Shown here one piece after another: positions 44,092 to 54,775 of a DNA stretch of 64,000 nucleotides (position 1 is the first letter of the stretch; every line of letters starts with the position of its first letter). A program made the position numbers and the translations under genes. The DNA is from Aquisalinus flavus (lineage in GTDB: Bacteria; Pseudomonadota; Alphaproteobacteria; Caulobacterales; Parvularculaceae): assembly GCF_022559625.1 (NCBI RefSeq), contig NZ_CP042288.1:2676155-2740154 (forward strand). The letters run 5' to 3'. A model generated the notes under the pieces. The model was not told the origin of the DNA, ran no database searches, and worked only from the letters and a program-made list of their open reading frames with translations.

Positions 44092-45418
44092 CACCGATAC
44101 GATTTTTGCGCTGTCGTCCGGAGCCGGACGAGCCGGCGTTGCCGTGTTTCGCCTGTCGGGCCCGCGCGCGCGGGAGGTTGCTGAAACCCTGTCAGGGCGG
44201 GCCATACCGACGCGCCAGGTCGTCTATGCCCGATTGCGGGATTCGCACGAGGGCCGCGAGATCGATTCCGGCCTGGTCTTTGCTTTCGACGGCCCGGCAA
44301 GTTTTACCGGCGAGGACATGGCGGAGCTGCAGGTCCATGGCTCGCTGGCTGTCATCGATGACCTGTCGGATGTGCTGATGGCGATCGGTGCCCGCCCGGC
44401 CGAGCCCGGCGAGTTCACGCGCCGCGCCTTCGCCAATGGCAAGCTCGATCTCGCCCAGGCCGAGGCGCTGGCGGACCTTATCGATGCCGAAACGACCCTT
44501 CAGAAGAAACAGGCATTGGGTCAGCTGGGCGGGAGGCTTTCGGGTCTGGCCGAGAGCTGGCGGGGGCAGCTTATCGCGGCCCTGGCGCCGCTTGAAGCGG
44601 CAATCGACTTCCCCGACGAGGACGATATTCCCGACCAGATCGAGGCGCGCTCGGCACCGGTGATTGCGGCCCTGATCGAGACCCTCGAGACCTTCGCACG
44701 CGAAGCCGAGCAAGGCCGCCGCCTGCGCCACGGGGTCAGCATCGTGCTGCTCGGACCGCCCAATGCCGGCAAGTCATCGCTGTTGAACTGGCTCGCCGGG
44801 TCCGAGGCGGCGATTGTGTCGGACACGCCGGGCACGACCCGCGACGCGATCGAGGTCCGGCTCGATCTCGGCGGGGTGCCGGTCAGCGTGGTCGATACGG
44901 CCGGGCTGCGCGAGCTGACCGATGATCAGATCGAGCAGGAGGGCATCCGCCGCGCGCGCGCGCGCGCAGCGAGCGCCGATCTCCGGATCGGTCTGTTCGA
45001 CGGGCGCGACACTGGCGGCCTGGCCGTCTTGTCGGCTGAGATGAGCGCTGATGATTTCCTCGTCGCGAACAAGGCAGACCTATTCGACAGCCTGCCGGAA
45101 GTCGGCGAGCGACAGCTGTTCTCCATCTCGCTGAAATCAGGGGCCGGCACCGGCCTGTTGCTCGAAGCGCTGACCCGCCGCGTTCGCGATCTGACCGGGC
45201 AGGCGGATGAGCCGCGGCTGACGCGGCTGCGTCATGTCCATGCCGTCAGCGGGGCGATCGAGGCACTGTCCCGCGCCGTGACCCAGACAGGCGCCATGCC
45301 GGAACTCGCAGCCGAGGATGTCCGTATGGCGATCAGGTATCTGGACCAGATCACCGGCAGGATCGATGTTGAAGAGGTTCTGGGCGAAATCTTTTCCGCT
45401 TTCTGCATCGGCAAATAG
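44081..45418 (+). CDS. mnmE: tRNA uridine-5-carboxymethylaminomethyl(34) synthesis GTPase
   Basis: 445 residues. An N-terminal folate-binding domain (TDTIFALSSGAGRAGVAVFRLSGP), helical middle and inserted G domain: G1 GPPNAGKSSLL (about residue 226), DTPGTTRD, DTAGLRE and NKAD. It ends in FCIGK, whose Cys is essential in the family. With MnmG it modifies the wobble uridine of certain tRNAs. Its stop is directly followed by a perfect parS site. Confidence 0.97.
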   Translation: MTISTDTIFALSSGAGRAGVAVFRLSGPRAREVAETLSGRAIPTRQVVYARLRDSHEGREIDSGLVFAFDGPASFTGEDMAELQVHGSLAVIDDLSDVLMAIGARPAEPGEFTRRAFANGKLDLAQAEALADLIDAETTLQKKQALGQLGGRLSGLAESWRGQLIAALAPLEAAIDFPDEDDIPDQIEARSAPVIAALIETLETFAREAEQGRRLRHGVSIVLLGPPNAGKSSLLNWLAGSEAAIVSDTPGTTRDAIEVRLDLGGVPVSVVDTAGLRELTDDQIEQEGIRRARARAASADLRIGLFDGRDTGGLAVLSAEMSADDFLVANKADLFDSLPEVGERQLFSISLKSGAGTGLLLEALTRRVRDLTGQADEPRLTRLRHVHAVSGAIEALSRAVTQTGAMPELAAEDVRMAIRYLDQITGRIDVEEVLGEIFSAFCIGK

Positions 45419-45434
45419 TGTTTCACGTGAAACA
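45419..45434. promoter_or_regulatory. parS: parS centromere site 1 (perfect)
   Basis: TGTTTCACGTGAAACA, the exact 16-bp palindrome bound by chromosomal ParB. It starts at the first base after the mnmE stop, about 5.5 kb from the proposed origin. Confidence 0.95.
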
Positions 45435-45505
45435 TTGGGGTCGTCGGGAAGCGGATTACCAATTATTCCCTCGCAATCGCGACGCTTTTTGACTATGTCA
45501 GCGCC

Positions 45506-47386
45506 ATGAATTCCAGCACTGCGCCCTATCAAGTGATCGTCATCGGCGGTGGCCATGCCGGCTGCGAAGCCGCCGCTGCCGCGGCGCGTGCCGGCGCGCG
45601 CACGCTGCTGGCGACGCACAGGATCGAAACCATTGGCGAGATGTCCTGCAATCCGGCGATTGGGGGGTTGGGCAAGGGGCATCTGGTCCGCGAGATCGAT
45701 GCCCTTGACGGCCTGATGGGGCGCGTAATTGATCGATCCGGCATCCAGTTTCGCATGCTCAACCGGTCGAAAGGCCCGGCTGTCCGTGGCCCGCGCGCCC
45801 AGGCCGACCGCGCGCTCTACAAGATGCACATGCAGGCCGAACTGCAGGCGACGGACAATCTCAATATTCTCGCCGCGGAGGTGGAGGATCTGATTGTCGA
45901 GAACGGCAAAGTGACCGGGATCGTCACGGCGGAGGGCCAGGCAATAGCGGCTGACGCCGTCGTACTGACCACCGGGACTTTTCTCAAGGGCATGATCCAT
46001 ATTGGCGACAAGCGCATCCCGGCGGGCCGGGTCGGCGAGAAGCCGGCCATTGGTCTGTCCGACAGGCTGTATTCCCTTGGCCTGAAAATGGGGCGTCTGA
46101 AAACCGGGACGCCGGCGCGTCTCGATAGCCGCACGATTGACTGGGACCGGCTGGAGATGCAGCCGGCAGACGAGATACCGGTGCCGTTCTCCTTCATGAA
46201 TTCCGAAATCACGGTGCGGCAGATTGAGTGCGGCATCACCTATACGACTGCAGCGACCCACAAGATCATTCAGGACAATATCGGCAAGTCCGCCGTCTAT
46301 GGCGGTGCCATTTCCGGGCGGGGACCGCGCTATTGCCCGTCGATCGAGGACAAGGTCGTTCGCTTCGCTGAAAAGGGGCAGCACCAGATCTTTCTCGAGC
46401 CCGAAGGGCTGGATAGCCATTGGGTCTATCCGAACGGCATTTCGACTTCGCTGCCGGAAGATGTCCAGGACCAGTTCCTGCGCACTATCCCCGGGCTGGA
46501 GAGCGTCACCGTCATCCGTTTTGGCTATGCGATCGAATATGATTATGTCGATCCCCGCGAACTGGACGCGGCGCTGCAGGTTAAAATCATGCCCGGGCTT
46601 TTCCTGGCCGGCCAGATCAATGGCACCACCGGTTACGAAGAGGCCGGCGCCCAGGGGCTCATGGCCGGGATCAACGCCGCGCGCCGGGCGCAGGGCGAAG
46701 ATCCGTTCAGTCTCGACCGGTCGCAGGCCTATATCGGCGTCTTGATTGACGACCTCATCACCCGCGGTGTGACCGAGCCCTATCGCATGTTCACATCCCG
46801 CGCCGAGTACCGCCTGACGTTGCGCGCCGACAACGCCGATGAGCGCCTGACACCGCTGGGTATCGCGATCGGGTGCGTCGGGAAAGACCGCGCGGAAATG
46901 TTCCACGTGAAACAACAGCGTCTGGCGACGTTGCGTGATTGGGCCTCAACGACGCAACTCAGTCCTCACGAGGCGCAGAAGCACGGGATCAAGGTCAATC
47001 AGGATGGGCGCAAGCGGACGGTTCTGGAGTATATGACCTATCCGCATGTGACGATCGACCAGTTGATCGCCGTCTGGCCCGAAATGGCGGATTTCGATGC
47101 CGTTCTGCTCGAACAGCTTCAGACTGACGCGTTGTATGCCAATTACCTTGATCGCCAGCAGGCGGATATTGCCGCCTTCCGCAAGGATGAGAACCGGGAA
47201 GTTCCGGCCGATATCGACTATGGCGCCATTCCCGGCCTCTCCAACGAGGTTCGCAACAAGCTGAGCGAGGCCCGTCCGGGCACTATCGGGCAGGCGAGCC
47301 GGATAGAGGGCGTGACCCCGGCATCCATCGCGCTGTTGCTGGCCTGGCTGCAAAAGTCCCGGAAGGCCGCGGTCGTACATGGTTGA
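45506..47386 (+). CDS. mnmG: tRNA uridine-5-carboxymethylaminomethyl(34) synthesis enzyme, FAD subunit
   Basis: 626 residues. The FAD-binding motif [22 protein letters not shown] is near the N-terminus, with [24 protein letters not shown], the second block [11 protein letters not shown] and [21 protein letters not shown] later. It is the partner of MnmE. The coding region carries an embedded parS-like site at residues encoding MFHVKQ. The TGA stop overlaps the rsmG start by eight bases. Confidence 0.97.
   Translation: MNSSTAPYQVIVIGGGHAGCEAAAAAARAGARTLLATHRIETIGEMSCNPAIGGLGKGHLVREIDALDGLMGRVIDRSGIQFRMLNRSKGPAVRGPRAQADRALYKMHMQAELQATDNLNILAAEVEDLIVENGKVTGIVTAEGQAIAADAVVLTTGTFLKGMIHIGDKRIPAGRVGEKPAIGLSDRLYSLGLKMGRLKTGTPARLDSRTIDWDRLEMQPADEIPVPFSFMNSEITVRQIECGITYTTAATHKIIQDNIGKSAVYGGAISGRGPRYCPSIEDKVVRFAEKGQHQIFLEPEGLDSHWVYPNGISTSLPEDVQDQFLRTIPGLESVTVIRFGYAIEYDYVDPRELDAALQVKIMPGLFLAGQINGTTGYEEAGAQGLMAGINAARRAQGEDPFSLDRSQAYIGVLIDDLITRGVTEPYRMFTSRAEYRLTLRADNADERLTPLGIAIGCVGKDRAEMFHVKQQRLATLRDWASTTQLSPHEAQKHGIKVNQDGRKRTVLEYMTYPHVTIDQLIAVWPEMADFDAVLLEQLQTDALYANYLDRQQADIAAFRKDENREVPADIDYGAIPGLSNEVRNKLSEARPGTIGQASRIEGVTPASIALLLAWLQKSRKAAVVHG
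46899..46914. promoter_or_regulatory. parS: parS centromere site 2 (one mismatch), inside mnmG
   Basis: TGTTCCACGTGAAACA differs from the palindromic consensus at one base (position 5). It encodes MFHVKQ in mnmG. Its location between two perfect sites supports real use. Confidence 0.85.
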
Positions 47387-48017
47387 GACCCCGCACTCGC
47401 TTACGGAGTTTGTCGCGGCTTTTCCTGTTTCACGTGAAACATCCGACAAGATTGCCGCTTTTGACGCGCTGTTCCTTGACTGGGCGGCGCGCTTGAACCT
47501 CGTTGCCAAATCGTCCGTGGAGGACCGCTGGACCCGACATTATCTCGACTCTGCGCAAATTCTGCCCTTGTTGCCGAAAGAGGCCAAGCGCATCGTCGAT
47601 CTCGGTTCGGGCGGCGGGTTTCCGGCGCTCTTCCTGGCGCTGATCGACGATCACCCGAAACGGCATTATTTTCTCGTCGAAAGCATCGCCAAGAAATGCG
47701 CATTCCTGCGCGAGGTGGCGATCAAGCTCGACCTTGGCAACGTCACGATTATCAACGACCGGATCGAGAGCCGGCCCGACCTGCGCCCGGCGGATGTGGT
47801 GACGGCAAGGGCGCTGGCGGGTCTGTCGAAACTGCTTGCCTATGCGCTGCCGATCTCCTCCGTCCGGACAATGTGCATATTTATGAAGGGCGAAAAGGCG
47901 GAAGAGGAATTGACCGCCGCCTCCGGCCAATGGAAGATGGACGTCACGCGTCATCCCAGCCGCACCCATGAGGCGGCAACAATTCTGGAAATCAGGAACA
48001 TTGCCCGTGCCCGATAG
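47379..48017 (+). CDS. rsmG: 16S rRNA (guanine527-N7)-methyltransferase
   Basis: 212 residues. The SAM-binding motif is [19 protein letters not shown] (about residue 70), with [16 protein letters not shown] later. It methylates G527 of 16S rRNA, and loss gives low-level streptomycin resistance in other bacteria. A perfect parS site lies in its early codons (PVSRETS). The end overlaps the parA start by 11 bases. Confidence 0.95.
   Translation: MVETPHSLTEFVAAFPVSRETSDKIAAFDALFLDWAARLNLVAKSSVEDRWTRHYLDSAQILPLLPKEAKRIVDLGSGGGFPALFLALIDDHPKRHYFLVESIAKKCAFLREVAIKLDLGNVTIINDRIESRPDLRPADVVTARALAGLSKLLAYALPISSVRTMCIFMKGEKAEEELTAASGQWKMDVTRHPSRTHEAATILEIRNIARAR
47426..47441. promoter_or_regulatory. 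parS: parS centromere site 3 (perfect), inside rsmG
   Basis: TGTTTCACGTGAAACA, an exact parS palindrome embedded in the rsmG coding sequence, about 570 bases before parA and 7.6 kb from the proposed origin. Confidence 0.95.
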
Positions 48018-48825
48018 CGCCAGCCCCCTCGCTTCCCGCCGCGACAAGCCGAGAATCCTCGCCATTGCCAACCAGAAGGGTGGCGTCGGCAAGACGACGA
48101 CGGCGATCAATCTCGGCACGGCGCTTGCCGCGGTCGGCGAGAATGTGCTGATCATCGACCTCGACCCCCAGGGCAATGCCTCCACCGGCCTCGGGCTTGG
48201 CCGGGCCGAGCGAAAGGTGACCACCTACGACGTGCTCCTCGATGGCGCATCGCTTGAATCCGCCGAATGCGTGACCGCCGTGCCGCGCCTGTCGATCGCG
48301 CCGGCGGGCCAGGACCTGGCTGGCGCGGAGATCGAATTGATCGAGGTCGAGAACCGCCACTACTGCCTCGACAAGGCGATCAGGGATTTCGCGAAAGCAC
48401 GGCCGGACATCACCTATATCATGATCGACTGCCCGCCCTCGCTCAGCCTGCTCACGATCAACGCGATGGCGGCCGCCGATGCGGTGGTCATACCGCTGCA
48501 ATGCGAATTTTTCGCGCTGGAAGGGCTGAGCCAGATCCTGCGCACGATCGACAAGGTGAAGCAGCGCATCAATCCGCGTCTCGAGCTTCAGGGAATCATC
48601 CTGACCATGTATGACGGCCGGAATAATCTGTCGCAACAGGTCGAGGCCGATGTGCGCGAGCATATGGGCGACAAGGTCTACCGCACGGCCATACCGCGGA
48701 ATGTGCGCATTTCAGAGGCGCCGTCCCACGGCAAGCCGGCGCTGCTCTATGACCTGAAATGCGCGGGCAGCCAGGCCTATATCAAGCTGGCGAGCGAAGT
48801 GATCCAGCGCGAACGCGCCGCCTGA
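48007..48825 (+). CDS. parA: Chromosome-partitioning ATPase ParA
   Basis: 272 residues. The deviant Walker A is ILAIANQKGGVGKTTTAINLG (about residue 25), with YIMIDCPPSLSLLTINAMAAAD and PLQCEFFALEGLSQIL later. ParA forms the DNA-bound gradient that moves ParB-parS complexes apart after replication. GTG 48007 is preferred because CAGGAAC is well spaced; TTG 48001 and ATG 47968 are in frame. parB follows 19 bases after the stop. Confidence 0.96.
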   Translation: MPDSASPLASRRDKPRILAIANQKGGVGKTTTAINLGTALAAVGENVLIIDLDPQGNASTGLGLGRAERKVTTYDVLLDGASLESAECVTAVPRLSIAPAGQDLAGAEIELIEVENRHYCLDKAIRDFAKARPDITYIMIDCPPSLSLLTINAMAAADAVVIPLQCEFFALEGLSQILRTIDKVKQRINPRLELQGIILTMYDGRNNLSQQVEADVREHMGDKVYRTAIPRNVRISEAPSHGKPALLYDLKCAGSQAYIKLASEVIQRERAA

Positions 48826-48844
48826 CCGACGGATGGAGACAAGA

Positions 48845-49735
48845 ATGGCAAAAAAAGGTCTTGGCCGCGGGCTGGGCATGTTGCTGGGCGAAGACAATGA
48901 GGCGGAAGCGGCACTGGCACGATCGGCCACCGATATCGCCAGATTGCCCATCGAATTCATCATTCCGGATCCGGAACAGCCCCGGAAGCACTTTGCTGAT
49001 GACGCCATCGCCGAGTTGGCGGCGTCGATCCGCACGAAAGGGCTTCTGCAGCCCATTCTGGTCCGCCCGACCGGCAAGAACAAGGACGAGTACCTGATCG
49101 TCGCAGGCGAGCGGCGCTGGCGCGCGGCCCAGAAAGCCCAGCTGCACGAGGTGCCGGTCATCATCCGCGAGCTGGATGACGAGCAGGCCGCGGAAATCGC
49201 GCTGATCGAGAACGTCCAGCGCGTCGATCTCAACCCGATGGAAGAGGCCGAAGCCTATCAGCGCCTCGCCGAGAAGCATGAACGCGGCCAGGCCGAGATT
49301 GCCGAGGCTGTCGGCAAGAGCCGCAGCCATATCGCCAACATGATGCGGCTGACCGGGCTGCCGAAAAAGGTCAAGGCGCAGGTCAGGGAGGGGCATCTCT
49401 CCATGGGTCATGCCCGCGCGATCCTGTCGGCGGAATATCCCGAACAGGTCGCGAGCCTGGTGCTGGAGCGCGGCCTGTCCGTGCGCCAGACCGAGGCACT
49501 GGTCCGCGCGGCGCGCGAGGGCGGGGTCGGGATTGCCAGGAAAGAGCCCAAGGCAAGTGCCCCGGCAGAGAAGAATGCCGACACGCGGGCGCTCGAGCGG
49601 GATATTGCCGAGGCGCTTGGCATGGAGATTTCCATCGAGCATCGTGGCAAGAAGGGCGGCACACTGACGGTCTCCTACGGCAACCTCGATCAGCTCGACG
49701 AAATCTGCCGCCGCCTCATGGAACTGCCAAGGTAA
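48845..49735 (+). CDS. parB: Chromosome-partitioning protein ParB
   Basis: 296 residues. The CTPase/sulfiredoxin-like N-domain has LLQPILVRP and VAGERRWRAAQKA, followed by IENVQRVDLNPMEEAEAYQRL, the helix-turn-helix IAEAVGKSRSHIANMMRL (about residue 155) that reads parS, and a C-terminal dimerisation segment. ATG 48845 has GGAGA upstream; ATG 48833 is in frame. It should load at the three parS sites upstream and slide along the origin region as a CTP-dependent clamp. Confidence 0.96.
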   Translation: MAKKGLGRGLGMLLGEDNEAEAALARSATDIARLPIEFIIPDPEQPRKHFADDAIAELAASIRTKGLLQPILVRPTGKNKDEYLIVAGERRWRAAQKAQLHEVPVIIRELDDEQAAEIALIENVQRVDLNPMEEAEAYQRLAEKHERGQAEIAEAVGKSRSHIANMMRLTGLPKKVKAQVREGHLSMGHARAILSAEYPEQVASLVLERGLSVRQTEALVRAAREGGVGIARKEPKASAPAEKNADTRALERDIAEALGMEISIEHRGKKGGTLTVSYGNLDQLDEICRRLMELPR

Positions 49736-49753
49736 CGATCAGCGATGCAGCGA

Positions 49754-50821
49754 TCAGGCCCGGCTTGCCAGGGCCGACAGGCGCAGGGCTGTGCGCTCGA
49801 TGATTTCCTGTACCGGCGCACCGGTGGTCTTGGCATCATGTTCCGCCTGCAGAAGGTTTGACAGGGCACCCTCCAGTCGCGGCAGCGGCCACTTCTTCAG
49901 CTGTGCCTGGAAGGCCCGCTCCTCGTTGAAGAAGACGGGCGGCTTCAGCTTTTTCATCGCCGCCGAGGCTGGGTCCCCACTCGCGATCATCGACTGCGCC
50001 GCATAGAGCCGGGAGAAGTGGCGTTGCAGGAAAATCAGCGTGGTCATGGCGCCGGTGCCGGCCTCAGCGGCGCGATACAGCGCCGCGGACAGGTCGGCAA
50101 GGCGGCCCTGTGCGACGATGCCGGCAATATCGGCCGCCATGTCCTGGGTGAAGTCGGCGAGGCATTCGGCCACGTCTTCCGGCTTGATCTGATAGGGCTC
50201 TTCGTCAGCACCACGCAGCGATTTCGGCCCGGCATAGAGGATCAGCTTTTCCATCTCCGCCCGGCTGATCCCGCGATCGGTCCCGAGCGTCGTTGTCAGC
50301 ATCATCAGCGCATCGTCGGTGATGAGCAGGTCTTCGTCCCTGAGCATCTGCTCGATCATGGCCTTGAGGTCGAGATCGGAATCCTCGTAACAGGCAATCG
50401 CCGCGGTATGCTTCGATTTCTCGAACAGCTTGCGCAACGGCGCGGTCTTTTTCAGGCCGCCCGCCTCGATGATCGTCAGGGCATTGGGATTGAGCGACCC
50501 ATTGTCGAGCGCTGCGACGAGCAGCTTGCCCGCTGAATCGACCGGCGCGCCGGCGCCGCGCACCCGCACGACGCGTTCACCGCCCATGAAGGAGAGCGCG
50601 GCCGCTTCGTCGACCAGACGGCCCGGTTCCTCCTTCAGGTCACTGTCGGACAATTCGATGAAATTGAACGGATCCTTCAGGTCGCTGACGACCTGGCGCG
50701 CGAGAATGTCCGACCGCTCCCGCACCGACCCCGCATCATTGCCATAGATCAGCACGGCCTTGAAAGTGCCGTTACGCCGTTTCAGCAGCGCATCGACATC
50801 GCGGGGTTTGATGGCGGTCAT
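49754..50821 (-). CDS. holA: DNA polymerase III delta subunit
   Basis: 355 residues. The N-terminus (KRRNGTFKAVLIYGNDAGSVRERSDIL) resembles an AAA+ fold lacking a functional P-loop, typical of HolA, which opens the beta clamp in the clamp loader. It follows lptE by nine bases on the same strand; leuS-lptE-holA is a common alphaproteobacterial unit. It converges with parB. Confidence 0.92.
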   Translation of the reverse strand: MTAIKPRDVDALLKRRNGTFKAVLIYGNDAGSVRERSDILARQVVSDLKDPFNFIELSDSDLKEEPGRLVDEAAALSFMGGERVVRVRGAGAPVDSAGKLLVAALDNGSLNPNALTIIEAGGLKKTAPLRKLFEKSKHTAAIACYEDSDLDLKAMIEQMLRDEDLLITDDALMMLTTTLGTDRGISRAEMEKLILYAGPKSLRGADEEPYQIKPEDVAECLADFTQDMAADIAGIVAQGRLADLSAALYRAAEAGTGAMTTLIFLQRHFSRLYAAQSMIASGDPASAAMKKLKPPVFFNEERAFQAQLKKWPLPRLEGALSNLLQAEHDAKTTGAPVQEIIERTALRLSALASRA

Positions 50822-50830
50822 TCGTCCCGA

Positions 50831-51343
50831 TCAGTTGAAGTTCTTGAAGTGCAGGACCAGATCGATCTCGATATCGTCTGCGAGCATCTGGGAGGCGACC
50901 CGGATCGCCTCTTCGCGGGCGACGAGGGTTGCATATTGCGATGGCACGGCACCGTAGCTCGTGACCGCCTGGGCGCTGTCCCGCAGGACGACCGTGCCGT
51001 CGACATCGCGCAACTCGTAATTGGCTATCAGGCGAATGGTGAACTGTACCGTGGTGGCCTGCCGGGTGATCGCCTCGGAAAGGGTTTTTTCGTCGAGCTC
51101 GATATCGAGCCCATGGCTAGCAGCGGCGCCTGTCCTGAACCGGCGCTGCAGCTCCGATTGCAGGAGATACCCGGCATCGGTCTCGCTTTCGATCCGGGTT
51201 ATGTCGATGCCGGACAGCGAGGCCTGAAGCCCTGCACCGCGCTCGGCATAGAGCGGGGAAAACCCGCAGGCCGCCGTCATGGCGGCGAGGGCGAGCGCCG
51301 CCGACGCCTTCAGCATGGATTTCATGGATACGACCTTCGACAT
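50831..51343 (-). CDS. lptE: LPS-assembly lipoprotein LptE
   Basis: 170 residues. The signal peptide ends in a lipobox (AAMTAACGFSPLYAERG), and CGFxPLY is the family signature. It plugs the LptD barrel during lipopolysaccharide insertion into the outer membrane. ATG 51343 is chosen for GGGGAAG nine bases upstream, 11 bases after the leuS stop. Position between leuS and holA confirms the call. Confidence 0.92.
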   Translation of the reverse strand: MSKVVSMKSMLKASAALALAAMTAACGFSPLYAERGAGLQASLSGIDITRIESETDAGYLLQSELQRRFRTGAAASHGLDIELDEKTLSEAITRQATTVQFTIRLIANYELRDVDGTVVLRDSAQAVTSYGAVPSQYATLVAREEAIRVASQMLADDIEIDLVLHFKNFN

Positions 51344-51354
51344 GATACTTCCCC

Positions 51355-53952
51355 TCAAGGTTTGACCACAATATTAATGATCCGTCCCGGAACCACAATC
51401 AACTTAACGATCTGCATACCGTCGAGATGACGCTGGACGGCGTCATCCGCGAGGGCGAGCGTTTCGACCGTTTCCTTGTCGGCATCGGCGGGCACGGTGA
51501 TCTCTGTGCGCCGCTTGCCATTGACCTGGACCGGCATAATAATCGTTTCGGCGACGAGAAGGGCCTTTTCAGCCTTTGGCCATGGGGCATCGCACACCAG
51601 GCCCGTGCCGCCGAGATGAGCCCAGCACTCTTCCGCCAGATGCGGAATGAAGGGCGCGATCAGGCGGGTCAGGGCGGACAGACCCTCGCAAACCGCCTCT
51701 TCCGATACGCTCGATCCGGCCTTTTTCAGGCCGTTGATAAATTCATAAAGCCGCGCAATCGCCTTGTTGAAGCGGAAATGCTCAATGTCTTCGGTCACGC
51801 CATCAATCGTCGCATGGGTCAGCCGGCGCAAGTCCGGGTCCATACCGGCCGGTATCTCCGCTCCGGCGCGGGCGAAGATGCCCTTGTGTGGCTCGCACAG
51901 GTCCCAGATCCGGTTGACCAGGCGCCAGGCACCCTCGACACCGGCTTCGGACCATTCAACATCGCGCTCGGGCGGCGAGTCCGACAGCATGAACCAGCGT
52001 GCCGCGTCGGCGCCATAGGTCTGGGCGATCTCTTCCGGCGAGACGACGTTCTTCTTCGATTTTGACATTTTCTCGATCGAGCCGACGATGACCTCTTTGC
52101 CGGTCTCGATATTGATGACCTTGCCGCCCTTCCTTTCGACCTGTTCGGGGAACAGCCAGCGGTCCTTCAGCTTTTTCGTTTCGTCGGCGTCGAGATAGGT
52201 CTCATGCACGACCATGCCCTGGGTGAACAGGTTCTGGAACGGCTCGGCAACACTCACATGGCCGCATTCCATCATGTTGCGGGTATAGTAGCGCGCATAA
52301 AGCAGATGCAGGATGGCGTGCTCGATGCCGCCAATATATTGATCGACCGGCAGCCAGTAACTGGCCTCGTCAGGGTCGGTCGGTGCGGCAGGGGCCGGGG
52401 CGGCAAAGCGGGCGAAATACCAGGACGAGTCGACAAAGGTGTCGAAAGTGTCGGTCTCCCTGCGGGCATCGGCGCCGCATTCGGGACAGGCGACATTGAC
52501 GAAATCCGGGTTGCGGTCGAGTGGATTGCCCGGTTTGGAGAAGTCCGCCTCATCCGGCAGTTTTACCGGCAAGTCCTGTTCCGGCACCGGAACGACCCCG
52601 CACTTTTCGCAGTGTATGACCGGGATGGGGCAGCCCCAATAGCGCTGGCGGGAAATGCCCCAGTCGCGCAGGCGATAATTTGTCGTGCCCTGGCCGTCGC
52701 CGATCTCCTCGATCCTGGCGATGGCTTTCGGCAGCGCATCTTCCACTGGGAGACCATTGAGGAAATCAGAATTGAAGATCGTACCCGGGCCGATATAGGC
52801 CTCGTCCTCGATATCGAAGGTCTTCGGGTCGGCATCCGGCGGACAGACGACCGGGATGACGTCGAGATCATATTTGCGGGCGAAATCGAGGTCGCGCTGG
52901 TCATGGGCCGGGCAGGCAAAGATCGCACCGGTGCCATACTGCATCAGGATGAAATTGGCGACATAGACGGGCAGGGATTTGCCCTCGACGAAGGGATGCC
53001 TGACCAACATCGGCAGGCGATAGCCGCGCTTCTCGGCCTTCTCGATCGCTTCCTCGGACGTGCCGGCGCCCTGGCATTCGGTGATGAACGCCTGCAGCTT
53101 CGGATCGTGCTGCGCAAACTCGGCGGCGAGCGGGTGATCCGGCGAGACACCGACAAAGCTGGCGCCGAACAGCGTGTCCGGCCGGGTCGTGTAGATTTCG
53201 ATCGTCTCAAAGCCCCTCGGCGCACCCTGAACGGCATGGAAGCGCATCTTCAGGCCCTTGGACTTGCCGATCCAGTTCTTCTGCATCGTCTTGACATTGT
53301 CAGGCCAGCCTTCGAGACGGCCGTCTTCGAGCGCCGCCAGCAGGTCGTCGGCGCGGTCGGTGATGCGGAAGAACCATTGCGACAGGCGGCGGCGTTCTAC
53401 GGCTGCACCGGAGCGCCAGCCCTTGCCGTCGATCACCTGTTCATTGGCCAGCACGGTCTGGTCGACCGGATCCCAGTTGACCATGCTCTCCTTGCGCTCG
53501 ATGAAGCCCTTCTTCCAGAACTCCAGGAACATGCGCTGCTCGTGGACATAATAGTCCGGGTCGCAGGTCGCGAATTCGCGGCTCCAGTCGATGGCGAGGC
53601 CCATCTGCTTGAGCTGCTCGCGCATGATCGCGATATTGCCATAGGTCCAGTCGCGCGGATGGCCGCCCGACTGCATCGCCGCGTTTTCCGCCGGCATGCC
53701 GAAGGCGTCCCAGCCCATCGGGTGCAGGACATTGAACCCCTGCGCCTTCTTGTAACGCGCAATGACATCGCCCATCGCGTAATTGCGGACATGGCCGATA
53801 TGGATACGCCCCGATGGATAGGGGAACATTTCGAGGACGAAATATTTCGGCTTATCGCCACTGGCGACCGCCTTGAAGGCGTCGGCCTCGTCCCAGGCCT
53901 TGCGCCATCTGGGTTCTGTCTCTTTCGGGTTGTACGGAGTCTTCCGGGCCAT
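51355..53952 (-). CDS. leuS: Leucyl-tRNA synthetase
   Basis: 865 residues, full length. The HIGH motif is in [20 protein letters not shown] (about residue 50), the editing domain occupies roughly 225-420, and the KMSKS loop is [13 protein letters not shown] near residue 625. The zinc-ribbon cysteines (IHCEKCGVV and VACPECGA) are present. It charges tRNA-Leu and edits mischarged isoleucine or norvaline. It heads the leuS-lptE-holA unit and is preceded by a terminator. Confidence 0.98.
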   Translation of the reverse strand: MARKTPYNPKETEPRWRKAWDEADAFKAVASGDKPKYFVLEMFPYPSGRIHIGHVRNYAMGDVIARYKKAQGFNVLHPMGWDAFGMPAENAAMQSGGHPRDWTYGNIAIMREQLKQMGLAIDWSREFATCDPDYYVHEQRMFLEFWKKGFIERKESMVNWDPVDQTVLANEQVIDGKGWRSGAAVERRRLSQWFFRITDRADDLLAALEDGRLEGWPDNVKTMQKNWIGKSKGLKMRFHAVQGAPRGFETIEIYTTRPDTLFGASFVGVSPDHPLAAEFAQHDPKLQAFITECQGAGTSEEAIEKAEKRGYRLPMLVRHPFVEGKSLPVYVANFILMQYGTGAIFACPAHDQRDLDFARKYDLDVIPVVCPPDADPKTFDIEDEAYIGPGTIFNSDFLNGLPVEDALPKAIARIEEIGDGQGTTNYRLRDWGISRQRYWGCPIPVIHCEKCGVVPVPEQDLPVKLPDEADFSKPGNPLDRNPDFVNVACPECGADARRETDTFDTFVDSSWYFARFAAPAPAAPTDPDEASYWLPVDQYIGGIEHAILHLLYARYYTRNMMECGHVSVAEPFQNLFTQGMVVHETYLDADETKKLKDRWLFPEQVERKGGKVINIETGKEVIVGSIEKMSKSKKNVVSPEEIAQTYGADAARWFMLSDSPPERDVEWSEAGVEGAWRLVNRIWDLCEPHKGIFARAGAEIPAGMDPDLRRLTHATIDGVTEDIEHFRFNKAIARLYEFINGLKKAGSSVSEEAVCEGLSALTRLIAPFIPHLAEECWAHLGGTGLVCDAPWPKAEKALLVAETIIMPVQVNGKRRTEITVPADADKETVETLALADDAVQRHLDGMQIVKLIVVPGRIINIVVKP

Positions 53953-53990
53953 CTTTGTTCAATTTCCTGCTGGATATCTCGCCTAGACAT

Positions 53991-54021
53991 ACAAAAAACG
54001 CCTGCTTTGAACAGGCGTTTT
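53991..54021 (-). terminator. Intrinsic terminator between the DUF3576 gene and leuS
   Basis: AAAACGCCTG (53995-54004) and CAGGCGTTTT (54012-54021) form a perfect 10-bp stem with a 7-base loop. On the minus strand it is followed by TTTTTTGT. It would end transcription of the DUF3576 gene before leuS. Confidence 0.85.
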
Positions 54022-54050
54022 CTTTTCCGCAAAGCAGATCGTGGGACTAT

Positions 54051-54503
54051 TTAGCTGATCGAGTTCAGCCGCAGCTGACGCGCGCGGGTCAGGATCGCGT
54101 TCTCGATCTCGCGGGCGGTTGCCGGATTGACCGGTGTGTCGACCCAGCCATCGGCTGTGCGGCTCTGCTTGAACACCGAAACCCGCAGCGCATCGGCGCG
54201 CAGGGCGGTGTCGAGAATGTAGATGTTCGCTTTCAGGCGCTCGTTCTGGGCCGGGGCGTACCAGTCGGTGATGATCAGGCCGCCAATCGGGTCGGCGGTG
54301 AAGATCGGCATGAAATCCAGAGTCTCGAGCGAGGCAGCCCAGAGATATTTGTTCACGCCGGTGGCGGACGAGCCCTTGCCGCTGATCGAGATCGGCGAAT
54401 TCCGGTCGTCGCTGCTATTGCCGTTGCTGGCGCAGGCCGCCAGAATGGCAGCGCTAAAGGCGATGCCAAGAATCTTGGCGATACGGATGGTTTCAGGCTT
54501 CAT
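54051..54503 (-). CDS. DUF3576 domain lipoprotein
   Basis: 150 residues. Signal peptide with lipobox (GIAFSAAILAACASNG), then a conserved domain (VNKYLWAASLETLDFMPIFTADPIGGLIITDWYAPAQNERLKANIYILDTALRADALRVSVFKQ) typical of DUF3576, found upstream of leuS in many Alphaproteobacteria. The function is unknown; linkage to leuS-lptE suggests an envelope role. The 272 bases upstream, before the divergent porin gene, are AT-rich for this genome and must hold both promoters, but no clear boxes were assigned. Confidence 0.85.
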   Translation of the reverse strand: MKPETIRIAKILGIAFSAAILAACASNGNSSDDRNSPISISGKGSSATGVNKYLWAASLETLDFMPIFTADPIGGLIITDWYAPAQNERLKANIYILDTALRADALRVSVFKQSRTADGWVDTPVNPATAREIENAILTRARQLRLNSIS

Positions 54504-54775
54504 TCTGCCCTGTCTCCCTTCGGGAAATTCTTGAAATTAACCAGTCGTGGCTTTCCTATCACAGACAGAAAATACATCAAATAGTTCTGGTGTAATTATG
54601 TTGACCATAAGGCGATCTCGCCCTTTATAGGGAATATTCTGACACACGCCACCGAAAAGACCGTTACAAGCTAACATAACTGAAATTGTTGCGGAATTTT
54701 AAGTGGCGCAGAGTGTTTAAAATTACATTATCGCGGTTAGTATTCGCTTTAGGGGAACTGGTCCAGGATTACGGC

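Noticed and set aside
42790..44205. Long minus-strand reading frame extending the phosphodiesterase upstream
   Set aside because: It would run across the DUF6489-type gene and the start of mnmE; the TTG at 43725 with a ribosome site and lipoprotein signal explains the gene fully.
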